This document shows positions 46,154-58,575 of a stretch of DNA of 64,000 bases, piece by piece. Both the position numbers and the translations under genes were made by a program. Origin of the DNA: Rehmannia glutinosa (lineage: Eukaryota > Streptophyta > Magnoliopsida > Lamiales > Orobanchaceae); assembly GCA_016081115.2 (NCBI GenBank), contig CM071928.1:60209950-60273949 (forward strand), given 5' to 3'. The notes under the pieces are model-generated. The model had not been told where the DNA came from. It saw nothing but the letters and a program-made list of their open reading frames with translations, and did no database searches. Numbering within the stretch: the first letter of the stretch is position 1; every line of letters begins with the position of its first letter.

Positions 46154-48480
46154 ATGGAAGCAAATTTGACACGCATCCCTATGTTCACTATTGAAGAATT
46201 TGATGATTGGAAAATTCGAATGCGGGCTCATCTATCAAAGATTACATGATGAGATGTGGATAGTGATAGAAGATGGGCCTCTGCAAATCTTAAAGGTGAA
46301 CACACCAATTGCGAAGAGTCGCTGCGGTGAAGGAGAAGAAGATGTTGCTCCCGGACTGTCATGGTTGAAAAACCAAGAACTGAGTGGACAAATGATGACA
46401 GAAAAAGATACAACCTGGACAATGTAGCCAAGGACATCCTTTACAAAACCTTGACAAAGCCATGTTCAATAAATTCAAATCATGCAAAACGGCTAAAGAA
46501 ATCAGGACAAGCTGACATTGATTTGTGAAGGCTCGAGCAAATCAAAGAAAACAAATTATCGTGGCTGTCAGAAATTTGAGAACTTCAAAATGATCTCGGG
46601 AGAAAACCTGGATCAACTAGATGCTCGGTTCACGAAATCACAAATGAGCTGTCATGCACTTGGAAAGGAATATACACGAGAAGGAAATGTGTATGAAGAT
46701 CCTAAAAAGTCTTCCAGCTGAATGGGAAATGAAGGTCATGGCACTGAGACATTCCATGGACCTATCAAAGACATCCAACCATGAATTATTCTCAGACCTC
46801 AAAGCCTACGAGTTTGAGCTGAGAAGAAAAGACCAGGAAGAGACAGTTGTACCCAAAACAGTTGCTCTAATTGTTAAAGATGTGAAGAGAGCTGAGGTCA
46901 AAGAAGTCATTGACCCAGAAGAAATAGCCCTGATGGTTAAAAGATTCAACAAGTTCTTTAATAAGAATTACAAGAGAGGAAAGGGTGAATCTTCCAGAAG
47001 ACACTCAGCTCCCTCCAAACCAAGGGAAGATAGGCCAACCAAGAGAACAGATCATCAAAAAGTTGAGTATCAAAGGGCCGACAATCCAAGAATGGAAAGA
47101 GCTGATCAAAAGATTGAATATCTATCTTTGAACTGTAGACAACCAGGTCACTATGCCATTGATTTGTCCATATCCTGTAGTCAACAAATACAGGGATGAA
47201 GAAGAAAGAAAGGTCTTGAGAGAAAGAAGACAAGAAAAGAAAAAGGCAATGATGGTCTGCAGAGATTTGAAACAAATAACCAAGTCAAGAGAGACAGCTA
47301 ATTCAGAGAGAAGTGAAGCTGACTACTCAAGTGACTCTGAAGAAGAAGCCCGATCCGCTTGATGGCCAAAGAACAAGATCAACCTGACCAAGAAGATAAG
47401 GTACAATCTAACTCATCAAACTCAGACACTAGTGATAGTGACTGTGACACACACACTTCATCACCCACTGATCTTTATGATTCATTAGGCAAAATGATGA
47501 AAGATTTTGAACACATTAAATCCTCACACACACTATTGAATGAGGAAAACAGCCTACTCAAGAATCAAAACTCAAAGCTGACTAAGGAGCTGAGTACTCT
47601 AAGTCAAATAGCTGATGAGAATGAAAGTTTAAAGGCTGAAAATGCTAAATTAATAGCAGAAATTGCTGCTATAGAAAAGAGGGAGAATGACCTCAAGAAT
47701 GTTATTGCCTCATTCACTAAGGCATCTAAATCATTGGATGATCTTATTATGAGTCAAAGAGAATGTGGAGACAAGACAGGCTTAGGATTTAATTCCTCTG
47801 TGCTATGTCAAACCTCAAAAGTAATTTTGGAAAAAGGATTGTCAAGTCATGAAGAGTCCGAAAAATCCAAAACTCTAAATGTTGCACACACATTCACTCC
47901 AAAGCACAATAACAAGCAAACGGCCTTGGTTACAAAGGAAAAGGAAAATGACCATTGAGTGTCTTTGAAAGGGCAGAGAAGAGATTCACCGAGTCCTCAA
48001 AAACTCCTAACAAAAATACTCGCAAAGAAGAAGCGAGCTACCAAAAATCCCGAGAAAATCCATAAAAGAAATACATATGATGGGAATGGTAGAAAATATC
48101 CAAGCCAAGCTGATTGGAATAATGTAAACTATCAAAGATAAACTTATGGAATATAAGCCCAAATGGCAAAGGCCTAGAACTCAAAGAAAGGCCATTCCAA
48201 AAGTACAAGATCTTTCATCAAAGACACATATGCACCTAGGCACTACACTCAAAGACACCACAATTACCCAGGAAGGCAATTGCTAAAACACATATGCGGG
48301 CATACGGACAAAAGAGACAGTTGTATGAACCTAGAATCCCCAAGCAATTTGCCAGATTAATTATGATTATGGCACTCGATAGATGGCAACCCCTTAGAGT
48401 CAAATCATTTGGCTATAGGTTGGTTGGATCATCTTACAACTCTAACCCCTCAGGACCCGCATAAGTATGGGTACCTAAAA
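46154..48480 (+). pseudogene. Element D gag, heavily shifted
   Basis: ATG at 46154, with the MEANLTRIPMFTIEEFDDW start shared with B and C. The frame changes near 46230, 46290, 46450 and 46660. Open stretches include 46654-47199 (LPAEWEMKVMALRHSMD, SNHELFSDLKAYE) and 47359-47958 (acidic stretch and coiled coil). The CCHC knuckle region (about 47125-47170) has lost its first and last cysteines: LSLNCRQPGHYAID is left where CWNCRQPGHYAIDC would be expected. The losses sit at TGTTGG and ACTGTCC, close to CTG positions. Confidence 0.82.
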
Positions 48481-48499
48481 CTTAATTTCCTTGATTGCG

Positions 48500-51400
48500 G
48501 TTCAAGGAACAGTGAAAGTGCGAACCTGGTACATGGATAGTGGCTGCTTCCGGACATATGACAGAAATAAGAAAAATTTGTCAAAATTCAAGGAAGTTAA
48601 AGGAGCAAAAGTCATATTTGGAGGAAATGAAGCTCTGGCGAAATAAGAGGCATTGGATCCATCAAGAGGAATGGATTAGAGATCACAGATGTTGCATATG
48701 TTGAAGGACTCAACTTCAATTTATCGAGCATCACCAACTCGTGACAAGGGCTACAATGTTGGATTCAACATGGGTATATGCCAAATCAAAGATATTGAAT
48801 CAAATGAAGTTGTCTTTGCAAGGATGTAGACAAAAAAATATGTATGTAGTGGATTGGTCAACTCGCAACTCCCGGACTGCCTACTAGCAAAGAGCGCAAT
48901 TGAATCAAGTTGTTGTGGCACAAAAAGCCGAGTCACCCGAATTTCAAGACAATTAACAAGGTGGCAAGAAGTCATCTTGTGGAAGGACTACCAGACTCGA
49001 TACAAAAAGGAGAGTATATGTGACGCATGTCGAAGGAAAACAAATCAAGTCGTCATTCAAAGAAAAGACATGCCCATCCTCAACAAGAATATTGCATCTA
49101 CTTCATATGGATCTATTTGGCCCAGTGGAACCAACCCGATAAGTGGAAAGAAATACACCTTGGTGGTAGTAGATGACTACTCAAGATATACATGGACAAT
49201 ATTCATGTGTAAGAAGAAAGAAACTCTACAAAAACTACCACAAATTGATGAAGAGGATTCAAAACGAGAAGAGTCAAACCATTATCAAAATAAGATCGAG
49301 ATGCAGGAACCGAATTTGTCAATGGAATAATAACTCGATATTGTATTGAAAATGGTATTGGTCATGAATCAAGTCAGCAAGAACTCCACAAACAGAATGG
49401 AGTTGCGAAAAGAAGAAAGCAAACCCTCAAAGAAGCGTGAAGGACCATGTTAGTCAAGCAGGGGTTACCAAAAGATTTTGGGGTGAAGCAATCAACACAA
49501 CTTGCTACACCCAAAACAGGATGTATGATAAATAGACAAATGACAAAGACTCCTATGAGATCCGGATCGGAAGAAAACCAAATGTTGCATATTTCGAATA
49601 TTTGGATGTAAATGCTTCATCCACAACAATGGCAAAGACAACCTAAAGGCTTTTGATGCTAAAGTCGATGAAGGTATCTTCTTAGATACTCACCAAAGCA
49701 AGGCCTCTGAGGATACTCAACAAAAGAACTATGGTTACGAAGAATCCATTCATGTAGTATTCGATGAGCCAAATGTAAATGGAGAAGACATTGAAGAGTC
49801 ACCGATAAGCTAAATCATCCAACCATACGGAAGAATCCCTATCTTTGGTAAGTCGAATTATCAATTATCAATTGAAGAAGATGAGATTGTTTGAATCTCA
49901 AAAACAAATGGAGAATTTGCGGCTAAGTGATTACGAGAGAGTGACCCAAAACAAACCGCAAGTCGATCAATCCACTAACTTACTCCAACTGATGTAAGAT
50001 GGTGAGAGATCATCCACTAGAACTTGTCATTGGAGATATAAGAGAAGGTGTCAAAACAAGATCCGAACTCAACAAGAAGCCATGTTCACATGCTTCATCT
50101 CACAAATAGAGCCCAAAGACGTGTCACAAGCCTTGGGCGACACACACATCGATTCAAGCTATGCAAGAAGAGTTGAATCGGTTTGAAAGAAATAAAGTAT
50201 GGGAATTAGTGCAAAGACCCATACATCAAAATGTTATAGGCACCAAATGGGTGTTCGAAATAAGATGAACGAGGAAGGTTCGTGGTAAGAAACAAAGCAA
50301 GACTAGTAGCCAAAGGATATTGCCAAGAAGAAGGGATAGATTTTGATGAAACATTTGCCCTCGTAGCAAGATTGGAAGCTATAAGGATGTTTCTTGCCTA
50401 TGCTTTGCTCACAAGGATTTCATTGTATATCGATGGATGTAAAAAGTGCATTCTGAATGGTTTATTGGAAGAAGAAGTGTATGTTGCACAACCTCCGTGG
50501 ATTTGAGCAGAAGACTCTTGGAGATAAGGTATACAAACTCAAGAAAGCTCTATATGGATTGAAACAGGCACCCGTGAGCTTGGTATGATACATTGTCACA
50601 ATTCCTAACCGAAAATGGATTCACAAAAGGAAAAGTAGATAGAACACTATTCGTAATTCAAGACAAAAAGAGTATACTTTGCTTGTTCAAATATATGTGG
50701 ATGACATCATTTTTGGATCCACAAACAAAGAGTCATGTGTGAAAAGTTTTCAAACCTCATGCAAAGTAAATTTGAAATGAGCATGATGGGAGAGCCGACA
50801 TTCTTCCTTGGACTCCAAGTGAAACAACAAAGGATGGAACCTTCATAAGTCAAACAAAATACACCGGAGATTTAATGAAGAAGTTTGGTATGGAAGAGAA
50901 GTCTTCAGTAAAAATACCAATGAACACATCGATTAAAATGGACATGGATGTAGATGGCAAGCACAGTAGATCAAACAAGATACAGCACTTATTGGATCAC
51001 CGCTCTATCTCACAAAGAAGCGGCGGATATCACCTTTGTTGTAGGTGTATGTGCAAGATTTCAATCTGCTCCAAAAGAGAGCCATATGACAAAAAGAAAA
51101 AGAGGATTCTCCGAGATACTTGAAAGGAAGCCAAGAAGTAGGCCTATGGTACCCAAAGGAAAGTGGATTCAAGCTAATTGGCTATTCGATTCTCTATCTT
51201 GGATGCGAGTTGATAGGAAGAGCACTTCGGCACATGTCAAATGCTTTAGGAAACAGTGATTTCCTGGTTTAGCAAGAAGCAAAATTCAATAGCCACCTCT
51301 ACAAAATGAGGCGAATACATAGTTGCGGGCAAATTTGTTGTGCCCAAGTCCTATGGATGAGACAAAGAATGAGAGACTATGAAGTTGAGGAAAAAGAAAT

Positions 51401-51689
51401 TCCAATCATGTGTGATAACACAAGTGCAATTGCAATCACTCAAAATCCTGTGTTGCATTCAAGAACAAAGCATATTGATGTCGGATATCACTTCATAAGA
51501 GATCATGTTGAAAAGAAGGACATCATCCTGGAATATATCTCAACCGATAAACAATTAGCCGACATCTTCACAAAACCATTATGTGAGTCAAGATTTGAAG
51601 AACTTAAACATGAGTTGGGGTTAATTGAACCGAAACACGAAAAAATCAAAGAAGAGAAATGGAACAGAAAAGGGGTGAAAAAGAGCTGA
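48500..51689 (+). pseudogene. Element D pol (protease, integrase, RT, RNase H), heavily shifted
   Basis: The protease triad MDSGC is at 48533-48547. Integrase shows DDYSRYTWTIFMCKK (about 49165-49215) and IFGCKCFIH-like sequence near 49600. RT is best read at 50282-50506 (MVRNKARLVAKGYC, DFDETFALVARLEAIRMFL), with the catalytic YVDD at 50694-50705. RNase H is readable at 51306-51689 (MCDNTSAIAITQNP, TDKQLADIFTKPL). The C-terminus is about 20 codons longer than in C (LGLIEPKHEKIKEEK). Shifts occur every 100-300 bases in the centre. Confidence 0.85.
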
Positions 51690-51839
51690 AAACAAATCAC
51701 CAAGAATCACCAGACGGAAGAGACAACTACACCGAGTCACCGATAGTTGAGTCACTAAGAGAACTGTGAGAAGTAGAGTTAAATCGGCTAAGGGATAAGG
51801 TTTGAGTCACTTATGAGCAAAGTGACAAAAACGCAGTCG

Positions 51840-52186
51840 TTTTGATTAAGCGGGAATGTTTTAAGAAATACGTCGGATAATGATGATGTACATACACAAA
51901 GTTTGCACACCAAGCTTATGATTGGATATAAATGTCTTTGCCGCATTAAATACGAGACATTAAATGCTAAATAGGCGTGCAAAATCTAAGCCGTTGATTT
52001 CGATCACATTTCAAAAACCACCCGCACGTCCTTTCATAAACCATATTTAAACCATTTTCGTCCGTTTCTCTCTCACACTTCTAAAACTGTTCATCTCTTT
52101 CTCTCGAAAGCAAAGGCAAAATACTCTCGAAGCCCTATCTATCTCCAAGTCAATCTCCAAGTTTTTCCTTGATATAATCCTGAAAA
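51840..52186 (+). promoter_or_regulatory. Promoter-like leader before the third frame, element D
   Basis: ATACGTCGG replaces the TGACGTCAGCG of C. TAAGCCGTTGATTTCGATC, TATTTAAA at 52044-52051 (143 bases before the ATG) and the CT-rich GTTTCTCTCTCACA follow. Spacing matches C (141) and B (138). Confidence 0.45.
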
Positions 52187-55100
52187 ATGGCACCAACTTA
52201 TGACTTTACCAAGTTAGGAAAGCAAATCCACACCGGCTCTACGGTGGATTTCGACGGAATGGTGAAACAGGGGTCCGACGACACCCTAGTGAAGAAAATT
52301 GCTGAAAAGTTGGAAACGACCGGGCTAAAACCATTTCTAACGTTAGAATATCCGATGACCTGTGTGGAGGAGGTCGCACAATTCTACGTGAATGCTGAGA
52401 TTCACGATGAAGGAATCAAGTCATCTGTACACGGAAAGCAGCTGACTATCTCTGCCAAGGATTTGGCTGACCACTGCTCACTACCAGCAGAAGGAGCATC
52501 AGAGATTAACGAAGCTGATGTAAACCTGGCTGATGCTTGGAAAGAAATAGCCAAGCCTGACTTTGCTGATAAAATAGTGTATACAGCAAACAAGAGACTG
52601 CTGAAGGAGGATTATCACAAGCTGTTGGACATAGTTGCCAAATGTATCGACATCAAGTTTGGCAGCTTTGACCAACTGTCAAAGGCAAAGCTGATTGTAA
52701 TGGCTGCAATCATCGAAGAAAAGAAGATAAACTGGGTTGAGTTTGTCTACAGCAGACTCTGCCAGAACGTGGGGAACAAATCCTTCAAAGAAGATGGCAC
52801 ATTTGGAGGATCCCTAGGATATGGCCTAGTGATTGGCCGGCTAATGGAGGTGAAAGGAGTCCCTCTTAGACATGGGAAGGCATTCCATGTTAACAAGAGG
52901 ATGTTCAGAGCAAACCTCTCTGGCGCACAGAAGAGAGCTTACGCCAAGAGAGTCGACACCGGTGAGGGGAATCAGTGACCAAAGATACAGATTGTTTCCT
53001 CTCCACCCAAGAAGAGAGCCCCAGCACTACTAAGAAAAAAGCATCCGCCCTGCAAAAAAGAAAACCAAATATGCTCCTGCCCGCAGCCAGTCACTTGCCC
53101 CTGCAGCCGTGTCTCCTGCCCCTGCAGCAGCGGGCCGAGAAGGACTCACAAATACCTTCTCCGATCGTCAAAAAGAGGAGAACCGAGAAGTCACGATGGC
53201 CCGCTCCTCGAGAAAAAGACACCAGCACGCCCCCCGCGCCCAAGACTCGAGGGACACCGTCTCGAACCAGAAATCCCTCTCGGTACAAACTAGGAGACGA
53301 AGAAGAATCATCAAGTAGTCCGAATCGGAGAAACCAGTGAGTCGATTACTCACTAGAGCAAATCGGAGACTACTCGGAGAAGTAGAGTCTCCGGATGTAA
53401 TTGATGAAACAACAAGTCTGTGGCGAAGGCGATCAACGAGGCAACTCAAGACACACATAGTTCACACACGGTGAAGCACAAGAAAGAACTGCTAGAGCGG
53501 ATAGTGATGTAATGATCCTATCCCCACCTTACCCGGACATCCAAAATCGTCTGCGTGAGTGGAGGAAATGGAAGTTGAGTAAGTCAAGGGAACAGTTCCA
53601 ACGGCCCGAGTTTATAGAAGAAGAAGAATCTGCTAAATTTCCTTGGACTAAAAATTGTGCTCCCAAAGACTTGATGAAGACAACTACTTAGACATCCTGC
53701 AGATTTTCAAGGAAAATGAGAGAGAAAAGCAAGTCCGAGGAAGCCGAAGCACGCGAGAAGGCAAGCATCCGCCTCTATCTCCCGCACCACGTAAACACAC
53801 ACATCCTCTCCTTGATGTCTTCTCGGACGGTGATGAGGATCCGGAGAATGTTCTTTGCCCGCGGAAGAGTTGCAAATGCAGCAAGCATTGCGAATCCGAA
53901 TCCTTCACGAGCAAAGATTGATGGAGGGACCAGGAGAGTCCTCCGCAAAACACGGTGAAATCGATCCAATGGGAGTGGTTCGACAAATAGCCACTGTTGT
54001 TGCTTTCGCCACCACTTCCCACTCACTCGGAAGAAGCAATAAGGAGATGGCGATGAAACCGGGATAGTGGGGACCCCATCGAGCCAACCCCTATTGAAGG
54101 TGTGTTACCACCGCCCCAACTACTGAACAATCAATCGAAATGCATGGGAGTTTGGAGACGAGTGACCCCAATCCAAGTCACTCGGGTGATGCGCCACCGA
54201 GGGGAAACTCCCTCCCACTGCGGCAAGGTTGGAGGATGCTGCAGATGACTCCACAACGAATCAAGGAGGCGAAGTAGAGAGAATACAAACACAAGAAGAA
54301 CAAAGAAGTTGCCATCAACGAAGCTCGATACGCTTGAGATCCGCATCCCGAGGTGCCAACCGCTCACGAAGAGTAATGACGCTGAGGCAATCGAGGCACG
54401 AGATGGAACGCCCGGGAGTTAACACTGGCGGCGATGAAAGTGCATTCCATGGGGTTGAGACTCCAATGGATGCCACCGCGAAAGACCCTAAGACAGTGAC
54501 ATCGAAAGGGAGGACCAGCCTCGCCGCAGAGAGAGCCGCTGGAGGTAATGAAGGCCCACGGGAGGTTGAGACTTCCCGAGGGTAAGGTAGTCAAGTCGAG
54601 AACATCCCTCCCGCTATCACCGACCCATCCGAGAAGGAGATAAGCGCACTTCATGATTCCCGTGGATAATCCCGATGTCACATTTCTCGGGATCGGAAGG
54701 CGAAGAAGAAGGCTGAGTCATCCCCGTGCAAATCCAAAAGACTCACCATGCGGATGTTCCAAGCACGAGCAAGTTTGATCCCAAGACTACTCAAAACTTT
54801 TAACTTTGATGATGAGCCACCAATGGAAATCTCATCATCATCCGACGACGCTCGATAAGGCCGAGGACCGATCTACTCAAATGGAAAAATCACCGAGACC
54901 AACGAAGTTGTTGAGACAAATGGCTCGGCAAGCCGGTCCACTTCACAACAAGACCCGGCTCAACAAGAGACCATGCGCAAGCTCCTCAAGTCAGCAGGAT
55001 CGATTCCCAAAAGAACTTCACGCGCACCGCTCATCATTGAATAGATCACGGTTGGCGGTGATGAATCTTTTGTAGAATCTTTTCCTTTTTCCCTGGAGGT

Positions 55101-56651
55101 ACCCGAACTCCATGAAGAGTCGAGAGAATGAACGCAGCACGCTATTACGCATCACCCGGCTCCGTTTTCTCTTGATACCATTGTTCCACCGCCTATGACT
55201 TTGATGATGTATGGCCATCACCGCAATGAAGAATCAATCAAGTTCGAGTTAAGTGTTCAAGGCACTATTTGGCGAGGTTGAACGGATGGAGAGGCATCGT
55301 GCCTCTTTGGACAAGCGACCCGACAACAGAGATGCCAACCTTACGGCCGACTTGAGAGGCATAACGAGAATAAGGGAATGGTGGCAACAAAGAAGAAACA
55401 ATGCGTGTGGAACAAGTCAATTCTTCGAGGACATTGTTCAACAAGTCAGTATGGAGAGTCAAAAATGCTTGATGCAAAAACAAAGTGAGAGAACATATTG
55501 AGCATATGCATGAAGCTCACACACCGCGAGATAAAGTCAGCTGCGTGAGCAAAATACAAATGATCTACAAAGTTGGAAGAACACATGACAAGAAAATTCA
55601 GCCTTCTCGCCGGCCGAGATGAAGCGATTTGGAGAATCCAACGCTACTCGATCCGAATTCCGTCTGCATACAACGCAGCCGACTTCAGCGAACTTCGACC
55701 ATCAAAAGACTTCGACTTCATGCTTGCGAGTATGTTCCCGGGGTTCCTCTATCCTTTGATGATGCCAAAAAGGGAAGAGGAATACCTTAAAGCACTAAAA
55801 TCAAGTCGAGAAGAAAGGAAGCGTGAGAAAGGAAAATCAGTGAGGAAGTCTTGAAACAAAAAGAAAGGAAAGCTTGTTGAGGGGAAGGGTCGACGATGTG
55901 ACTTTGATGATTGCACAAACCCCCAACAAGGTCCTGTCACAAATGACATTATCAGACAAACTCCCAGTGACTCTACCACTCCAACACTCTGCTGTATCTA
56001 TGGCCGAGAAGAGAAAACAATTGAAGCGGGGATGAAGGAAGTGGAAGGAAGAATGGATGCCAGGTTATGAACATCTTGAAAGAACATGGAGGCATCCCAA
56101 AGAAGACACACTTATGCCATTTCGGATGTTGGGACAGAGCCACGATCGGTTGACGAATACTTTGCAAATATGTCTATGGCTCAAGCTTGGGACTTATCTT
56201 TGGGAAAAGGGTCTCACATTATGTGAAGAAGCCGACAGCAAAGCCGACTACCGCAATCGCTCTGCTGGTCACTCCGCTGTCACTCACCGGAAAGAAGAAG
56301 ACCCAAGACAAAGATACGCCCGAGGTAGAGGAAGAAGCGATAGTGGAGGAAGAAGCTTGGACCTGGCCTCGCCCAAGAATATTGAATACGTAGATCCAGA
56401 AAGAAATGAGGGATCTATTGGGTGGGCTTGACCAAGTGGCAAATTTGAAAGTGGCTAAAACTAACGCCGAGTATGCAAAAAGAATAGAAGAAAAAAAAGA
56501 GACAAACTCGGCTATGGGAGGAGAGACAGAAAGAATAAGAAAAGATGAAGGCTGCCAGAAGGCATATGAAAAGAAAAATAAAGCGGTGACGACGAGAAGA
56601 AGAGAAGAAGATGATGAACAAGATGAAAGAAGGAGACAAATAAGGAGATGA
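52187..56651 (+). pseudogene. Element D third frame (env-position ORF), N-terminal domain intact
   Basis: ATG at 52187 (AAAATGGCA). The first 263 codons are uninterrupted, the best copy of the N-terminal domain: DFTKLGKQIHTGSTVDF, VEEVAQFYVNAEIHDEG, SVHGKQLTI, LLKEDYHKLLDIVAKC, INWVEFVYSRLCQNVGNK, GYGLVIGRLMEVKGVPLRHG and AFHVNKRMF. After 52978 the frame shifts often, but the LSPPYPDIQNRLREWRKW stretch (about 53518-53570), the FKALFGEVERMERHRASLD helix (55253 onward), LTADLRGI, the RGRGRSDSGGRS patch (about 56320) and the basic tail to TGA at 56651 are recognisable in the order seen in B and C. Function unknown. No membrane segment seen. Confidence 0.78.
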
Positions 56652-56910
56652 AGTATTGTTGTCCAACCCTTCGTGTAATTCACTATGTAAATACATACAA
56701 TGTAAGTCTTTTGTAATAAAGCTATGAATTCTTTACTTTTCTGTGTAGGCAAATATGTACTCTGATACACCTTGTAAACAGTTGTGTAAAAAGTACAAGA
56801 ATGATATGATCAATAAAAGATTGATCATGCGCATACATTCTATGTCAATACACTATCTGTATGTATCTTTGTTATTTGCATTTTTGAATGGTTTAAGTTT
56901 TGGCATCATC
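56652..56910 (+). terminator. 3' untranslated region with poly(A)-like signals, element D
   Basis: GTAATAAAGC (about 56713) and GATCAATAAAAG (about 56808), arranged as in B and C. Inferred. Confidence 0.45.
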
Positions 56911-56923
56911 AAAAAGGGGGAAA
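56911..56923 (+). other. Polypurine tract, element D
   Basis: AAAAAGGGGGAAA in the context GGCATCATC before the 3' LTR. Confidence 0.9.
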
Positions 56924-56924
56924 T

Positions 56925-58497
56925 TGTTAGGAATTTTACTGTTTAGATTTTGATGAATGTCATGTAAAACTTAGAATAGAAAGTTGGCACCCCAATTCTT
57001 CTTTGTAAAATGCATTGTAACAATTAGAGTGGCCAAGGTGAGTTAAGTCGCCTACGCCTAACATGCAAGAAGACAATCAAGATCGGAAGGAAGACTCTGC
57101 GTGAGATAGCCGAGTATGGCCAAGAAGAGTAGATGGGAACTCTACTAAAGAAGCAGCTGAGATGTAGCCAAATGGAGTGTCAGTCAAGTCAACTCGAGAA
57201 AAGCCAAGTCTCAAGTTGAAGTGATAGAAGAGTCATCCAATGATTGGAAGCTGACTCTAAGTCACCTGGGAAAGCAAGGAAATGCGATCAAGTCGAGATA
57301 ATCAGAAAAGATCTGTTTGCCGGGAAATCAAGAGAATTACTTAAACAAGTAATATCTCCATACCACCTTTCTTGGAGTGCTCGATCCCGAGAAGCGTGCA
57401 AATGGAATGAACCAATGGGAAACACTACACCGTGTCGAACTCGAAAAGGTGAAAGAACAATTCATACGAGGAAATGGCAATTCCAAGGACTGCAAAAAGA
57501 CAAGCCAACGACTGCAAGTGACTTTCAAAAATAAGCCTATCTCTTCAACGGGCAAATTTTTGAAAGATCACTATAAAAGGCTGAGGAATGACTCTGAGAG
57601 AAGGTTACCTGAACCACGAACATTCGAGATATCAATCAAATTATAACCAGAAAAACTCTCAAATCATTCAAGATTAATCCTCAAGCCTACATTATGAAGT
57701 ACATCAATCCAACACTCACCTGTGAAGGAAAGAGAACTTCAATCAGTTGAAGAGGAAACTTTTGAAGAAAATGGGTCTACATTCCAGGAAGGATTGTAGG
57801 AAGGTTCAAGGTCGAACCAAGTCTTAAGCTTTTGGAGGGCTTCGTGATCAAATCCAAAGAGCTTGAGCAAGTGAGTCAGTAGCAAGCGCATTTGCCAGAA
57901 GAAGCTAAGTCGTCGAGAAGCCACCGAAAGTGATCAAGGCGTCTCAGGTCGAGTCCCAAAGGATCAAGTCACTTTGTGTGATCAAGACTTGTATCTGTAT
58001 CTGACTTACCCACTTTGTAAACCGATCATTACCTAGTGGATTCCTCCGGGAGTTGGAGAAGAGAGGAGTAGAAGAATTACCCCATCTTCGAACCTCTATA
58101 AAAATTTCAACTCACCGTGTCATTTACATTTAAGCATTTTAATTCCTGCATTTTTAACGCTTATATATCTTTGATAAATTTGCTATCCATTTGATAATAC
58201 AAGTACTAAACCCAAGACTAAACTCTTACTTAATCAAACTTAAGGGTGTTAAGTCTTCCAAAATGAAAACAAAACCACGTTGAGTTAATTTAGAGTCAAC
58301 AAAGGTGAGTTATTCCATCAACACTCGAGTTGAGTCATTGAGAGACTAACTCTCTTGATTGACTAAATCGATCGTCCATCTAGACACAAAATGTGAAGAA
58401 TCAACTCTGTATTTTTAAAAGGACTAAATCGAAAATTTGGTAAGGTTTATTCAACCCCCCCTTCTAAACCTTACACTTACACCCCTTGGGACCTACA
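56925..58497 (+). repeat. Element D 3' LTR
   Basis: 1573 bp, pairs with 44474-46023. TATA box 57572-57579, stem-loop 58440-58474. Followed by CATTA. Confidence 0.92.
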
Positions 58498-58502
58498 CAT
58501 TA

Positions 58503-58523
58503 TCATGTTCTCTCTAGATTACA
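58503..58523 (+). repeat. Element E 5' LTR, last part
   Basis: The 21 bases ending in TTACA that complete the LTR interrupted at 44473. This stretch is absent from E's 3' LTR. Confidence 0.75.
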
Positions 58524-58526
58524 ATA

Positions 58527-58538
58527 TGGTATCATGAG
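58527..58538 (+). other. Primer binding site (initiator Met-tRNA), element E
   Basis: TGGTATCATGAG three bases after the LTR end, close to TGGTATCAGAGC. Confidence 0.8.
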
Positions 58539-58575
58539 CTTCAGTCGATCCACATAGTTTCAGAAATTTTTTTTC

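Larger units (their letters stand above)
44474..58497 (+). mobile_element. Element D: 14-kb Sirevirus-type copia retrotransposon nested in E
   Basis: LTRs at 44474-46023 and 56925-58497, flanked by CATTA (44469-44473 and 58498-58502). 14,024 bp. Same structure as B and C, with LTRs beginning TGTTAGGAATTTT rather than TGTTGGGAAATTT, so a sister subfamily. Its pol is the most heavily interrupted of the three. Confidence 0.93.
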
